Below are positions 32,748 to 45,037 of a DNA stretch of 64,000 nt, piece by piece. Position numbers and translations under genes: made by a program. Every line of letters begins with the position of its first letter. Positions within the stretch are counted from its first letter, which is position 1. Origin of the DNA: Mortierella sp. BCC40632 (Eukaryota; Mortierellomycota; Mortierellomycetes; Mortierellales; Mortierellaceae). Below the pieces are notes generated by a model, which ran no database searches, was not told the DNA's origin, and saw only the letters and a list, made by a program, of their open reading frames with translations. The stretch lies in contig WAEK01000006.1 in the NCBI GenBank assembly GCA_011634665.1, positions 205,001 to 269,000 on the forward strand, written 5' to 3'.

Positions 32748-34778
32748 CATGAATGGAGTAAAGGGAGAAAACCGTTTGAGCCCTTTTTTTTCCTGTGCCA
32801 AAAAAGAAAAAAAAAGAAAAAAAAGAAAACACCAGCTCTTGACAAGGACTGTCGGGATCCACTCAACATTCCAACCAATGGTAGGGACATTGTCCTCTCA
32901 GGGATCCAAAGGAAAAAGTCCCAAGGGAATTTGCAAGGAGAAAGACCCATCAGCATGCTTGGTCAAAAAGAAAAAAAAAAAAAAAAAAAAAAAAAAATAA
33001 CCTGAGGATGCATCTTCATCTTGAGTCTCTTTTGTCCTTACCATCAACCTTTTCCATCTCTTTCCTTTGTTTTTTTTTTTATTCCTCTCTCTCCCTATCA
33101 TTACGGGATCAACCTACTCGACCATGATTAGGCAGACACTCTAAACCCAATCGTTTTTATCCCACCAGCACTGCTCGTGTTGGCCATCCTCGGTATCCTA
33201 GTCTACAATTATCAGGCACAACTCCAATATTGGGCTTCCGACTTGAAATGGCGTTACTATCGATGGCGTGCTATGCGTGAGATCCTCGCTCAGAACAACC
33301 AGCATCCTGGACCCGAAGATGAATATTACAGCGATGGAGACTATGAACACCAAGGCGAATTCGATGAAGACGGGGCTCTTCTCGAGGATGAGACTGGACT
33401 TGGAGAAACTGGGGAGGGGGATGACAATGAGGACAGTGATGGACAAGAAGAACCTGTGGACCCACAGGGATCATCCACAGCAAGACTGAGAATGCATCAT
33501 GAGATGGTTCAGAGGATGCGTGCCCGTGCAGGATTTGCACCTGAACCCTTCCCAGGTGACCTACCTGCTGAAGGTGATGGAAATGAAGATGAACAGAATG
33601 AGGATGACGACGAAGATGGAGCAGCCGAGGAACCCATGGCAGGACCATCGAACCCTGCTAGGATTAAACGAATTGGCAAGAAACGAGCAGAAAAACTTCA
33701 GCGCAAGGAGCAGATGCGCGCATATCATGAGGTTCGTCAGGCTATCCATTTTCTATTTTTTTTTCTTGAGGCAGGAGTGATGATAAAGGCGTGAGAACGA
33801 AGAAAAAAAAAATAGAAAAAGCAAGCGACTAATATTTTTTTTCTTGACTCATATGTTTTTACTTGTCATTCTCATTTTTCCTTTACTCAGTTCTTGCAGA
33901 TGCAAAGAGAGGAACGTCGCCAACAAGAAGAATTGTTCAAGGTCCAGGATGCCATCCAACGTGAAGAACGTCAACGAAAGAGGAATGCTCAGCTTGAAAA
34001 AGACAAGAAAAGAAAAGAACAGGAAAAGAAACTTCAGGACAAGAATGCATTGACGAGGCAACGACAACTCGAGGCGGAGAAAATTCAGCAGGAAAAAGCT
34101 CGCAGGGAACTCTATGCATATCTTCAGGTATTTTTTTTTTTTTTTTCGAAGAAAACCCCAAAAAAACAAAATCGGAATGCAAATCTACACTCTTGTTTCT
34201 TTTGAGTTGCCCATGAAAATAAATTTATCAACATGAGATCCTTTCTAACCCTACGTTTCATTCTCTACAAAAAAAAAAAAAAAAAAAATCTCTTTTTTCT
34301 TTTTTTTCTTTTCATATAGCGTGTTCGGTCATTCCGAATGTCAGTTTTAGCAAAGCGACTAGGCAGGACCGAAGCTCAGCTTGCTCAAGATCTGGTGGCC
34401 ATCTCAAAGGAAGATCATACAGGATCCAGTTCAAGTGGCAGTGGTGGCAGCAGTAGCAACTCAACATCCCAAGACAATTCTCCTCGTATCCTTCTCGCTT
34501 CCAACCCAATCTCGAATGGCGGTGCTGGTTCATCCGCAACAACACCTTCCTCTTGTTTTGTTTCTGATCTGTCGAGTTGTATCTCATCCGGTACTCTGGC
34601 GACTAGTTCTAGATCCTTTTTGGTTGTACTTTATGATCCAACCTCGGAACTCTATCTTGTCTTGAATAGGACTCAGTTGAGTCAATTCTCGGAAGTCATT
34701 CGAACAAAAGGTCGGGTTGATAAAAAATCGTTGAGTCAGGCTAGTGAGACCATCTTTCGACCCCCTTTAGACCAATAA
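32748..34778 (+). CDS. DDRGK domain-containing protein (UFBP1/DDRGK1-like)
   Basis: In animals and plants DDRGK1/UFBP1 is an ER-anchored adaptor of the UFM1 ligase. Certain exons: 33132-33731, 33891-34127, 34320-34778 (about 431 residues). The first exon is tiny and uncertain: 32748-32756 (MNG, donor GTAAAG) or an ATG-only exon at 32877-32879 (donor GTAGGG); both join in phase 0 to ADTLNPIVFIPP. Order of parts: N-terminal TM helix (ALLVLAILGILVYNY), basic patch, very acidic linker, IKRIGKKRAEKLQRKEQMRA, then about 80 residues of charged helix (REERRQQEELFKVQDAIQRE). Last comes the winged-helix (PCI-like) region SVLAKRLGRTEAQLAQDLVA and ELYLVLNRTQLSQFSEVIRT-KGRVDKKSLSQASE, matching animal KFIYITPEELAAVANFIRQRGRV. 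The signature DDRGK is replaced by DPTSE, and a Ser/Gly/Asn-rich insert of about 85 residues splits the domain. TAA overlaps an AATAAA. Confidence 0.8.
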
Positions 34779-34849
34779 ACCCCAATCTGGAGAAAATACC
34801 CATATTTCAAAAGTGCACTCTTGTTGCAAAGTTGTTTTTCTCTAGACAG

Positions 34850-34881
<32 letters not shown>

Positions 34882-34977
34882 AAGAAAAAAAGAGTGCACA
34901 ATCTCTTGCCATACCTTAAGAAAGAGTTTTGCCCTATCTTCGCACATGTCAAGTCCTCGAAGAGGGAGGAGAGATTC

Positions 34978-35009
<32 letters not shown>

Positions 35010-35804
35010 TACGGTTTGCGACTGGGAAATGGTCCAGAGCCTATCCAGTCAGATTTCCTTCCTATCCATCACGGGTCCCAGACTCAATAGCTAATATTGG
35101 CTTGGTCAGTTCTTAACGAAAAGAAGTAGGTCCTTTTCCCTCCTCATTCTCCCATTCACTTGTCCTTGTGACTCTTCCTTTCCCCTCTTTGTCTCTCTTT
35201 GTCTCTCCCTTGGACAAGGGTCGTTGGGCACGCGCCAAGCGCCACTAACTCTCTAACTTGGAAGGTACCCCTCAACACAAACCAGGCTCTCTCACTCTCT
35301 CACACACATTCTCTCTCTTTCTTCTCCACTAGATCGATGTGTCCACCCACACTGCTCCACTGCTCCATATACCTATACACTTGCGACATCCAATTACTAA
35401 AGCATTCATCCAAATCTTTTGCTCCCCTCCTCCCCCTCACTCTTTTGCATAGGCTCTTCTCTGAAACCAACATATTCATATATATATATATATTTTCTTT
35501 GACAGTTGTAAGTAGTAAATATTATTGTCTTTTTTTTTTTTTTTTTTTTTTTTTTTCTTTTTTTTTTACGAGTCGAGAATGAGAGAGTGAAAGATTCTGG
35601 TATGTTCTAAATTCATCGAGAAGGAAGTAGGTTTCCATGTTCAAAGATGAAAGTGATTTGGGAGGTGTGAAGGAAAATAAATAAATAAAAGGGGGAAGAA
35701 GAAGAAGAAGAAGAAGAAGAAGAGGGGGCTCAAAGGTTGTCTGATTCGTTACCAACAATTGTAGGGGGAAGACTCATTAAGGATTGCTTGTTACCAGAGG
35801 AGGA

Positions 35805-35844
<40 letters not shown>

Positions 35845-36525
35845 TAAAAATAATAATAAAAAGGGTCGGCAAAGCCAAAAGGCTAAGGTCATTAAATCAT
35901 TAGGTGGTGATGTGAGAGTTGGAATAGGAGGATGAGGGTGAGTGGGTGGTACGCGGTATTAAAGGCAGATGTTGTTGTTGTTGTCGGGTCCTCATTTTTT
36001 TTTTTGTCTTTTTTTTTCTTTTCCTTTCTTTTTTTTTTAGTTCCCGTTTGGTTGCATGAAATGGGAAGAGTAAAAAAAAAGAAAAAAAAATCTTGTCAAT
36101 CGAGTGTTTCTGGAGAAGGACGAATAGTTTCGTGTCTGTCGTTCGGTCCTGCAAAAAGAAAGAAAAAAAAGAGTCATTGCTGCTTCATATCATTGTCTCC
36201 TTTCGATGGGTGGGCGGGTGAGGGGGGGATGTTGAATGGTTGGTGTCCAAAGAGGGCGAAAGGTCGCGTGGTTCCCTTCTTTGAATCTTTGCTCTATCAA
36301 GGGCAAGAATCCAAAGATCAGAGAGGCCCATTGCGGGACAAACTCTGAGGGCACACGAGGCCGAGTCGGGTCTAGCTTGGGAAAAAAAAATGTTCCCAAC
36401 CTGCGAATCCAGAATCCCTGTCGGACCAGTCCTCAAAAAAAGAGTCATCGGCAGTACCGTTGACTCTCCTTTTTTTGGTGGCAGATCTAGTCTGCAAGTA
36501 TCTTGGATTCTTGACCTTTCCTCCC
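34779..36525. other. Convergent 3' region DDRGK-like / actin-binding rod gene
   Basis: It holds (GA)n at about 34850-34877, (CT)n at about 34984-35009, T30-class runs near 35530-35556, a T15-A24 inverted homopolymer at 35806-35844, and (GAA)n at 35697-35722. No exon was recognised in 1.7 kb. Confidence 0.5.
35806..35844. repeat. Abutting T15 and A24 runs
   Basis: A T run passes directly into an A run with no spacer, a perfect palindrome of at least 30 nt. Similar T-to-A junctions occur near 55944-55968, 56780-56818 and 60529-60562. Confidence 0.9.
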
Positions 36526-39500
36526 TTATTTCTTTGTGAGCTTCTTGACAATCTTGGCCTGAAGGCGATTCCAACCTTTCTCTGCGGGAGGCGGAAGAAA
36601 ATTGTCATGTTAGAGAACCGAAAAACGATTGCAGCTTCAGTGACTATAATGCACAAGAAAATAAATAGACGCTCTTTTTTGCTTACCTTTCTTGGGCTTG
36701 GCACTTCCATCTTTGCCAGAACCCTTTCCACCCTTGACAGGAGTACGACCCGAGGCAGTAGCCTTTGCGATCGTTTCGGAGCGATACTTTCCACTATGCA
36801 TGGATGCACCACTTGATCTCAACTCTTCCTTGTATCCATCCAGCTCCTCGAGTCTGAAGGCAACATCCTCCAACGATCTGCGCTGCGTCACAATCTGGGC
36901 ACTGTAGGCGACACGCTTCCGGATCTCATCAAACTCATGCTCCAGTGCTGTCTGTCGTCTCTCAAACTCTGCAGGTACAGGTCGTGTGATCTGTGTCAAG
37001 GCCACACACAACTCCTTCCAGGCCTTGGTCACTCTTGGACGTGACTCTGTCTCAAACACTTCCACTTGATCCTCAAACTCGATCACAGACAAACCCAACT
37101 TGTCCACCTGCATCCGACTTGCCGTCGTCCTAAAAGACCGGATCGAAACCACATCATCTCCGTTCTGACTCTGGGAGGGTCTTGGACGATGGTTTGACTT
37201 CCACTTTGTTTGCTCCCTAGCAAACAAGATCACGGCCTTGGCAAAATCCTTGAACCACGATCGAGCCACCTCAATCTCAATCTCCCAGGCTGCACGCCTT
37301 TCCAGGGCCTCGAGATGAAGTGTTTGCATCCGGATATCGGTTTTCAAGGACTGAATCCGATCCCGAATCTTTTCCGTTTGCATATCCAACTCGTGCGTCA
37401 AGGCCTTGGAATGATCTGTTGCATAGGTGACTGACTTTTTGATCTTGCGTTCCGACTCTGCATACTTGACCTCCTGAATCTGAATGTACGCGAGCTGCTC
37501 ACTCAATTCGACCATCAACACCTTGGGGTCGTCCACCATCACTTGCTCGTCGACATCAAAAATCACCATCCCAACGTTCCTTTGCTGGTAAATATCGATA
37601 ATGCTCTCTGACTTGAGTTGTTCCAGCTCATTGCCTGGCCAGGAAGAAAACATTTCCACGATCTGATCCTGAACAGAGCGGATCTTTTGAGCAACCGTCC
37701 GGATCCATGCATCATGTCCCTGAAGTTCTCCCATCAATCCACGCAACCCATCTTGATAAGCCAACAATGTCATAAAGTCCTTCAACAAGGGGTCCAAGAC
37801 ACTGTTCAGCTCTCGACTCTTTTCCAAGCGATCGTACAGAGCCTTTTCCAACTCTGCTCGGTTCAACGACATCAGCTGGGTCTTGGTTGGTGTGGAGATG
37901 TAGGCGTCAACAATTTTGTTGGATGGACGGGGGACCCTGGCAACCACCTTGACTTCATTCGTCAAATCCTCAAGCTCCACTCGAATAGCATTCAACTTTT
38001 CGAGCGTGATCGAGTGTGCCTCCTTTTCTGCCTTGAGCTCCACAGCCATCCGAACGAATCCACTGTCCATCACATCCACCTTCCTCAAGAACTGGGACAG
38101 TTGTTGCGAATGGTCGGCAACCTGGCCAAGATAGGCAAGATGTTCATCCAAGGTCGAAAAGCCGTTCTTGAATTCGTACAGCTCAACTTCGAGATGGAGT
38201 GGGATCTTTTTGACTTCTGGGGCGTCGCTAGCATTGTCGCTGTCTTCAGAGCCGTTTGGTTGTTGTTGGTTCTGTTGGTTCTGTTGGTTCTGCTTAATAA
38301 GAGCCTTCTCCTGAGGCGAAGTGACTAGAGCAAGCGAGGCCAATGAATCGTAGATAGCCAGAGTGACATCAAAAGTTGCATCCTTTTGAAGTTCTGCCAT
38401 CGTGGTAATATGATCCACTTGTTGCTTCAATGTCTCTGCCATCCTCGTGTTGATCGCTGAGAATAAGAGAGGGAAAAAAAAAAAAAAAAAATAAAAAAAA
38501 ATTGCACAGGTGTCAAGTAAATATCAGGTACAATCTTTTCTCTTGATAACTCGAATTCGATAGGGTCAGTAGAGTGTCTCACTCTCACTCTCACTCTCTC
38601 GCGCATTTGTACCTGAATAGTCCTTGGTTGCGCCAAAGTTCTTCAGCAATGTGGCGTACTCGGAGGCAGTATCTAAAAAATAAAAATAAAAATAAAAACA
38701 GCATCCAGTGTTACATAGTGAAATACAATGCAAAAAATAAAAAAAAGGTCTCATAAAATATCAGAAAGGACCAAATCCAACAACTTTCACTCTTAAAAAT
38801 TACCTTGACAAGAAGAAACCGATCCACTAATCGACTCTTTGGTTTCAGTCAACTGTTGGGACCAAACAAGACGTTGACCTAAAATCTCCAACTGAAAGGC
38901 TTCTTGGTCAATCAAAACCAAAAGTCCTCTCACTTGAGCTCTCAACCGCTTCTGATCGCTCTCCGCTTTTTCATATTGCTGAGTTCGGATCTGGTCCAAT
39001 GATTCGATGCCACCGGATTCCAAATGAGCATATTGATGCAGGGCAATTTTCAAATTCGAGAGCTCCAACATATGTTGCTTCTTGAATTCGAGAACAGACG
39101 TCTTTGTTCGGTTGTTCGATACCTCCACTTCTTGGAGCACATCCTCCGTCTTTTTCCACTTTTCATCACCATCTGCAAGACCATCCGCATTGGCAACACC
39201 TCGGCTCAGGATCCCACGCTCAGTTTCGTCCAAGTATTGTTGAAGAGCATCGACCCGGTCCGAGAATTGGACCCACAACATATTCCACTGCTGACCAACC
39301 TCAAGTCCTGATTGGAGAAGTGACAATGTCTGTCGAATGTTGTTTTGTCTTAGTCGGACATCTTTCAACAATGGGATACAGGATGGATCCTTGGAAATAT
39401 GCCTGAATGCAGTCTCCTTCTCCACCAAGAGGAACTCGTTTGCCAACTGACTGAAAAGTGTCGCCTGTGCGCTCAGTTTCTCCTGTTGATCTGCAGAGGT

Positions 39501-42500
39501 GACGTCCAATCCAGCAAGTGTCGAATCCAGATCAACAAGATTTCGTGACAAGTCTTGAAGGTTTCCGGCAACACGTCGACAGTCTGAAATAGTGTTCAGG
39601 TCCCGTTCACGATCCGAACGAAGGGCCTTGATATCCCGCCAGAGTCGATTCACGGTCGTGATCTTGTGTTCTACCAGAGTAGGATCCTGCTTGGAGCTTG
39701 GACGTTTCGAAATTGCAGTCATCTCATTCGCCTTTTCCTGATAAATGTTGTACATCTCCTCCTCAAAGGCCTCAAATGCCTGGCCAACGCGTGTGACCAA
39801 GGATTCATATTCCTGGAAGGGTGTCGTGTCCTCGCCAATAAAGCCAGTGAGTGGTGGGTACTCGTGAAGTTGGGTCCGGATCTCTCGAAGTTTTGATTGA
39901 CAGGCTTGCGTCAAGTCCAAGAACTCTCGCATCATTTGATCTGCCTTGACAATCTCCTGCTTCTCATTCAAACAAACTCGAAGGTCACGAACAAGCCCTG
40001 CAAGTCCTGCGTGTCGAATTTGAATAGATTCCCACACATGGGGTTGCTGTTGAACATTTTCCTGAAGTTTAAATGTCGACTCAAGCTGGGTATAACTGGC
40101 CTCTACTCTTTCCACGGCTGCCACGGCTGCATCTGCAGGTTGGTTCATCGCCCATTCGCTCACAATCTTGTATGCCGTCTCCAATTGCGAAAGGGTCGTT
40201 CGCATATCAAAGAGATAATCTAATACACGAGTCGCATAGGCACACCGATCCACCTCCTTGGGCAATTGATCCTCGACCTTGTTCAGGCTCTTTTCCACAT
40301 CCTGTACTCGATCTTGTACTGAGGTGGTGGTTGCCTCGGCGGTTACGTCGTGAGTTTCGTCCAAGCTCTTGACAACCGCCTGAGCGTCCAGCGTCAGTCG
40401 ATTCATCTCAACAGTTTTGAATTCTGAAAGCTTGTCTTGTTCCTCCTCCAATTTTGTACGGAGCTCATTTACTTCCGAGAGTGCCCTGTCCAGATCACGG
40501 TCCTGGGTTGCATCCCGAGCAATGTACTCACGCACTGATTCCGAGGCGGTCCAGACGTCCTCTGATACAAATTTAGGCATCTCTAGACTTGCAAGCCATT
40601 CTGCGCTCTTGACCACCCAGGCCTCTGACAACGCATGAGTGCTCAAAAATGCCATCAGCAATCGATCATTTTCAAGGTTTTGCTCCGCCACTTCCAAATT
40701 CGAGCGCAGTTCTGGGAGGCGATCCTCTGTCAATGTGGACTTTTTGGTGACAAGCTGATCTGTTGGGGTATGAGCGCTGGACTCGAGCAACGATGAAAGT
40801 ACGTCAGCATACTTTTTCAACAGGGCCTTCATCACAACAAGGCTGCTGTCCTGATGATCCATGACTGAAGCCTGGGTTCGATCCTCCAGTGTGTCCTGAC
40901 TACGCTTCGTGGCGACTGCACGGAGTTGTTCCGAAAATCGGTCCACATCCACCACAATCCGTTCCATTTCCTGTAGACATTCAACAATCCACTGCAGTTC
41001 CTGGGCTGCACTTCTGGCCTCAGAGACCTTTTTTCCAAAAGCGGTCCAGCCGGCATCCAATGCTCCCCAGGCCTGATCCACCTGGCTCACTTGTTCCTGT
41101 GTGAGTTCGGGTCGTTCATGATCAAGCAACTCTTCACGAACGGCCTGGAGTCGAGGCATATGTTGTCCCTTGGGGATTCGTTTCTCCTGAGCCCTATCAA
41201 TGGCGAGTTTGAAAAGTTCCAAATCCCTCGCACAGTCGTCCAGTGGTGCGCCCGAGTCTGGTGTCTCTGGGAAGTTGCTGTCTTGCTGCTCAATCCATTG
41301 TGAGAATTCCTCGACATTCACCAAAAATTCTTCCAGTCGCCGATTTAGTTCCTCCTGTCGAAACTTCAACACCTCTGGATCCAACGGCTCCCGCTCTCGT
41401 CCAGAGTCAGAGAATGTGGGACTCAACGGACTCAAGGGTGCGCCTGTTGTAGGGGTCAAACCAGATCCACCAGCCAGGAAGGAGCCTCGACGGTTGGTGG
41501 TCTTGATAAAGAGTTTAGCCATTTCACGCTCACGCTGCTCACGCCTCAACTTGCGCTGACGACTCTTTTCCTCTTCCTCTTCTTTTCGTTTCCGACGAGC
41601 ATCTTCCTCTTCTCTAGCACGCTCTGCAGCACGGATAGACCAGCCCTCGATTTCCAGACGCCTCAGTCGGATTCGTTCCAATTCTTCCTGTTCCTCACGT
41701 CGTTTCCGCTCTTCTTCTTCTTCAACCATCCTCCTGGTTGCCTCGAGATCCTCGTCCGCAACCTGAAGGCGCTCCTTCTTAGCCTCGGCACGAATCACTT
41801 GGAGCTCTTCGACTTTTTCTGGAGGAAGACTCTGTTGATATCTGGCCATGACGAGGTAGTATTCCGAGACGTAGGTCATGACAGATCGCTCGTCGGGAAT
41901 TTCGACATCAAGAAGATCACTCAGGTCCAACAGTCGGTGAATTGCCATCTTTTCGAATGCCGTCTCAAAAGCAAGGGTCACGGTCTTGCGGCATTGGTCC
42001 ATGGTCTCATGTGGAGTTTGAAGGACCTCGGTATAGAAGTCAGGAAGGAAGCTAGGATCATGACGATGGATCAGAGCAGCAAAGGCAACACCTGTCTTCC
42101 AGGAACGATTGAAATCCAGGATGGGTGGGATAACGTCCGAGTAGTCCTCAAGCTGAAGTCGGACCCAGCGAAGAAGCGCCTGCTTGGCATCGACTTGTTG
42201 CGAGGTGCTTTTTTTCTTGCCCTTGACGGTGGCTGTGATCATGGCCGTCTCACTCTCCACGTCCTACAGAGGCGGGGTAATGTATAAAATAAGATACATG
42301 GTTCAGTATCAGTGTGAAGTGAAGTATCATACTCTGGATATCAAGGCCAGGACAGTGGCTGGAGAAGGTGCAGGAAGGAGAAAAAGAAAAAAGAGAAAGA
42401 GAGAGAGAGAGAGAGAGAGCATGTAAAGAAGTAGAAGTAGGAGTGCTCTCATGGACGGGGCAAGGCAGGCATGTAAGCGGGCCATGGCGATAATTATAAT

Positions 42501-43124
42501 CATCATGATAATTATACGTAGACACACCCCGACTGCAGCCAGCGATCACTCGAGCAACGCTGAGCAGTGAGCCCTTCTGCATCTGCACAAAACCATAATT
42601 AATTAACCCAGGAAACCCTATCCGTTCGCTCTCTCTCTCTCTTGCTCTCTCCAAGGGGCCATGAACGTTGGCCCTTTTCCCACCAGATAGGCCCTCACAC
42701 ATCCAACAGGAGATGAAAGAGAGGAAGAGAGAGGGTACCGACTGAGAAAGATCTCTCTCTCTCTTTCGGGGGACCGTCAGGGTCAAAGCTACCCGGTCAG
42801 TACCTTCCCCCCCCCCCATCCATACTCCGGAGAATAATTGCACCAGCCGCCTGTATTGTTGCCCGCTGTCCGTGCTCTTTCTGGATAGAAAGGGGAGGAG
42901 GAGGAGCAGCCGGGAGTCTGTTCCGGAGGCGTGCATGCTGCGCGCTGCTGCTGCTGCTGCTGCCTTGACCGGGCCTCCTTTGCTGTTGGGGCCAGGTAGC
43001 ATGGGTCCGTTATTACCCCGCTGAGCTAATCTGGCCACGTTTCACTACGGACTGGATGCAGCTCGGGCGTAGGGATGTTGGTAAAAAAGGCCGGTCAATG
43101 GTAAAGGGAAAAAGGGGGAGAGGA

Positions 43125-43156
<32 letters not shown>

Positions 43157-43781
43157 TGGGGGTTGGAGGATGAAGTGAGAGAAAAAGAGAGAGAAAGAGA
43201 GAGAAAAGAGATTGAAGAGAGAGATTGTGCATCTAGGAGTTTGCCAAGCTTACCATTGAATCGTCCACCAAGAGCTGCGGGTAGACATCAGTCATGGTGT
43301 TGGCAATCTGCTGGACCTGGAAGCGATAGATAATGATCCAGATAAGACCAAGCGTCAGCTTGACGTTGCCGTCAACAATATCTTCGTTTCCGATCGAGCC
43401 AAGAGGCTCGTCTGTGCGCTTTTCGAGAAAGGATACAGCCTTGTTCACGTTGGCCATTTGATGGATCCGCATATTGCCTCGCTCAGGTTTAAGCGGTTCC
43501 TTGGAAACAATCTCGAGCAGTCCGATGAGTCGTTTGCCATCCCGGAGGTCGCGCTCAATCGAGGTCATGGGCACATAGGTATTGTTGGTGGCGAGTTGGA
43601 CATTGACCCAGCGCATGAATGCACGCTTTTGGGTTTCGGTCTGATGTGCAGTTGACTGACGGAATGCATCTTCGTTTGGGTCATGACCAGCATTCCGGCG
43701 GCCACCTTTGCCTGAACCGACGGATGTTAATGTGCCGACCGGTCCTGCTCCTGCTCGTTCGTTCTTCAGTTGCCAGGACAT
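36526..43781 (-). CDS. Actin-binding protein: tandem CH domains plus long spectrin-like rod
   Basis: Exons: 43254-43781, 38804-42263, 38613-38672, 36687-38456, 36526-36581; about 1,957 residues, all phases consistent. CH1 (QKRAFMRWVNVQLATNNTYV to ITLGLIWIII-type end KLTLGLIWIIIYRFQVQQIA) and CH2 (AKQALLRWVRLQLEDY, FNRSWKTGVAFAALIHRHDP) form the actinin/beta-spectrin type actin-binding domain at residues about 50-290. A very charged helix (EEEERKRREEQEELERIRLR) follows, then about 1,500 residues of helical rod with Trp-containing spectrin-like units (WIEQQDSNFP, WGALDAGWTAFGKKV, LNTISDCRRVAGNL). The end is basic (GSGKDGSAKPKK, KGWNRLQAKIVKKLTKK). No EF-hands, PH or GAS2 domain was seen, so it is neither classical alpha-actinin nor plakin. 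Fission-yeast Ain1 has the same ABD but is about a third as long. Role inferred: actin crosslinking or a cortical scaffold. Intron 1 is 990 nt. Confidence 0.85.
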
Positions 43782-44010
43782 TGCCTGTGGTGGAGAATGT
43801 CGGTGCTGCTGTTGCGGCGGCTACTCGTGTGTGCTGGTGCCAGGGCGGTAGCAGAGGGGGAGGGGGGGAGGGGGATGGTGCCGATGGAGTGGCGTGTGTA
43901 TGTGCGTATTAATGAGATTGGGATGATCGATGGAGGGATGGAATGCAAAGGATGGTGAAAGAAAGAAAAGAGAGAGACAGAAACAGAGAGAGAGAGAGAA
44001 AAAAAGAGAG

Positions 44011-44080
<70 letters not shown>

Positions 44081-44803
44081 GAGAGACAGAGAGAAAGAGA
44101 AAGAGAGCAAAAGGAGAGAGAGGAGAGAGAGAGAGAGAGAGAGGGAAAGAGAGAGACGGAGGCGAGCGGGACTGAGCCGGTGGAGACAGGAGGAGAGCAA
44201 CGAGGAGCAGAGCCAGGCAGATTTACAGAGACACAAGGGACTGAACAGAGTCCGAGAGGTACAGAGAAAGAGAGAGCCGGGCCGGGGTGGAGTCGCTGCC
44301 AAGGAAAGAAAGGGCGCAGTGGGAGAGAGAAAGAAAGAAAGAGAGAGGTGTCAATGGGAAGAAGAGGTGCGGGTACTATTTGAGCGTGCTACTGCCAAAG
44401 CGTGAGTTCGGGTGTAGAGAAAGGATGGATTGGGGTAAGGGTTGAACGATGAGAATGCTGCTGGTTCTGGAGCTGCCGGCGATGATGACGATGATGATGA
44501 TGATGGAGAGGAAGAAGATGAGAAGAAGGTGAGAGTGAGAGTTTGGGCGAGAGCGGGGGTGAGGGTGAGAAGTGAGAGAGTGTGTGTGAGAGAGAGTGAG
44601 AGAAAGAGAGAGTGAGAGAATGAAAGAGAGAGAGCGGTGGGGATGGGATGTGCTGGTTTGGATATGATGGGGAGACTCAGAGAGAGTTGGACCCGAACAC
44701 AGACAAGAGAACAAGGAGTACAAAGGACAAAAGAGACATTAGACAGAAGCATGTGCCAAGGGCAATAAGCTGATACTCTTTTTTTCTTGTCCTCATTCTG
44801 GTT

Positions 44804-44838
<35 letters not shown>

Positions 44839-44991
44839 GACCGCAGTCCATACTGTTCGGACCTTGCTCCCTTCCTGGTGCCGGCTTATCATAGCGTCGA
44901 CACACCCTTGCTTCCCTCGTGTCCTTCAGGCTCGAGCGAATGATGAAGTGACAATGCTAGCAAAGAGCCTGCTTGTACATACACACGCTCA

Positions 44992-45037
<46 letters not shown>

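Noticed and set aside
42264..43253. Frame of 262 codons on the minus strand in this span as a separate gene
   Set aside because: It lies in intron 1 of the actin-binding gene, is Arg/Ser/Leu simple sequence, and the flanking exons join in phase without it.
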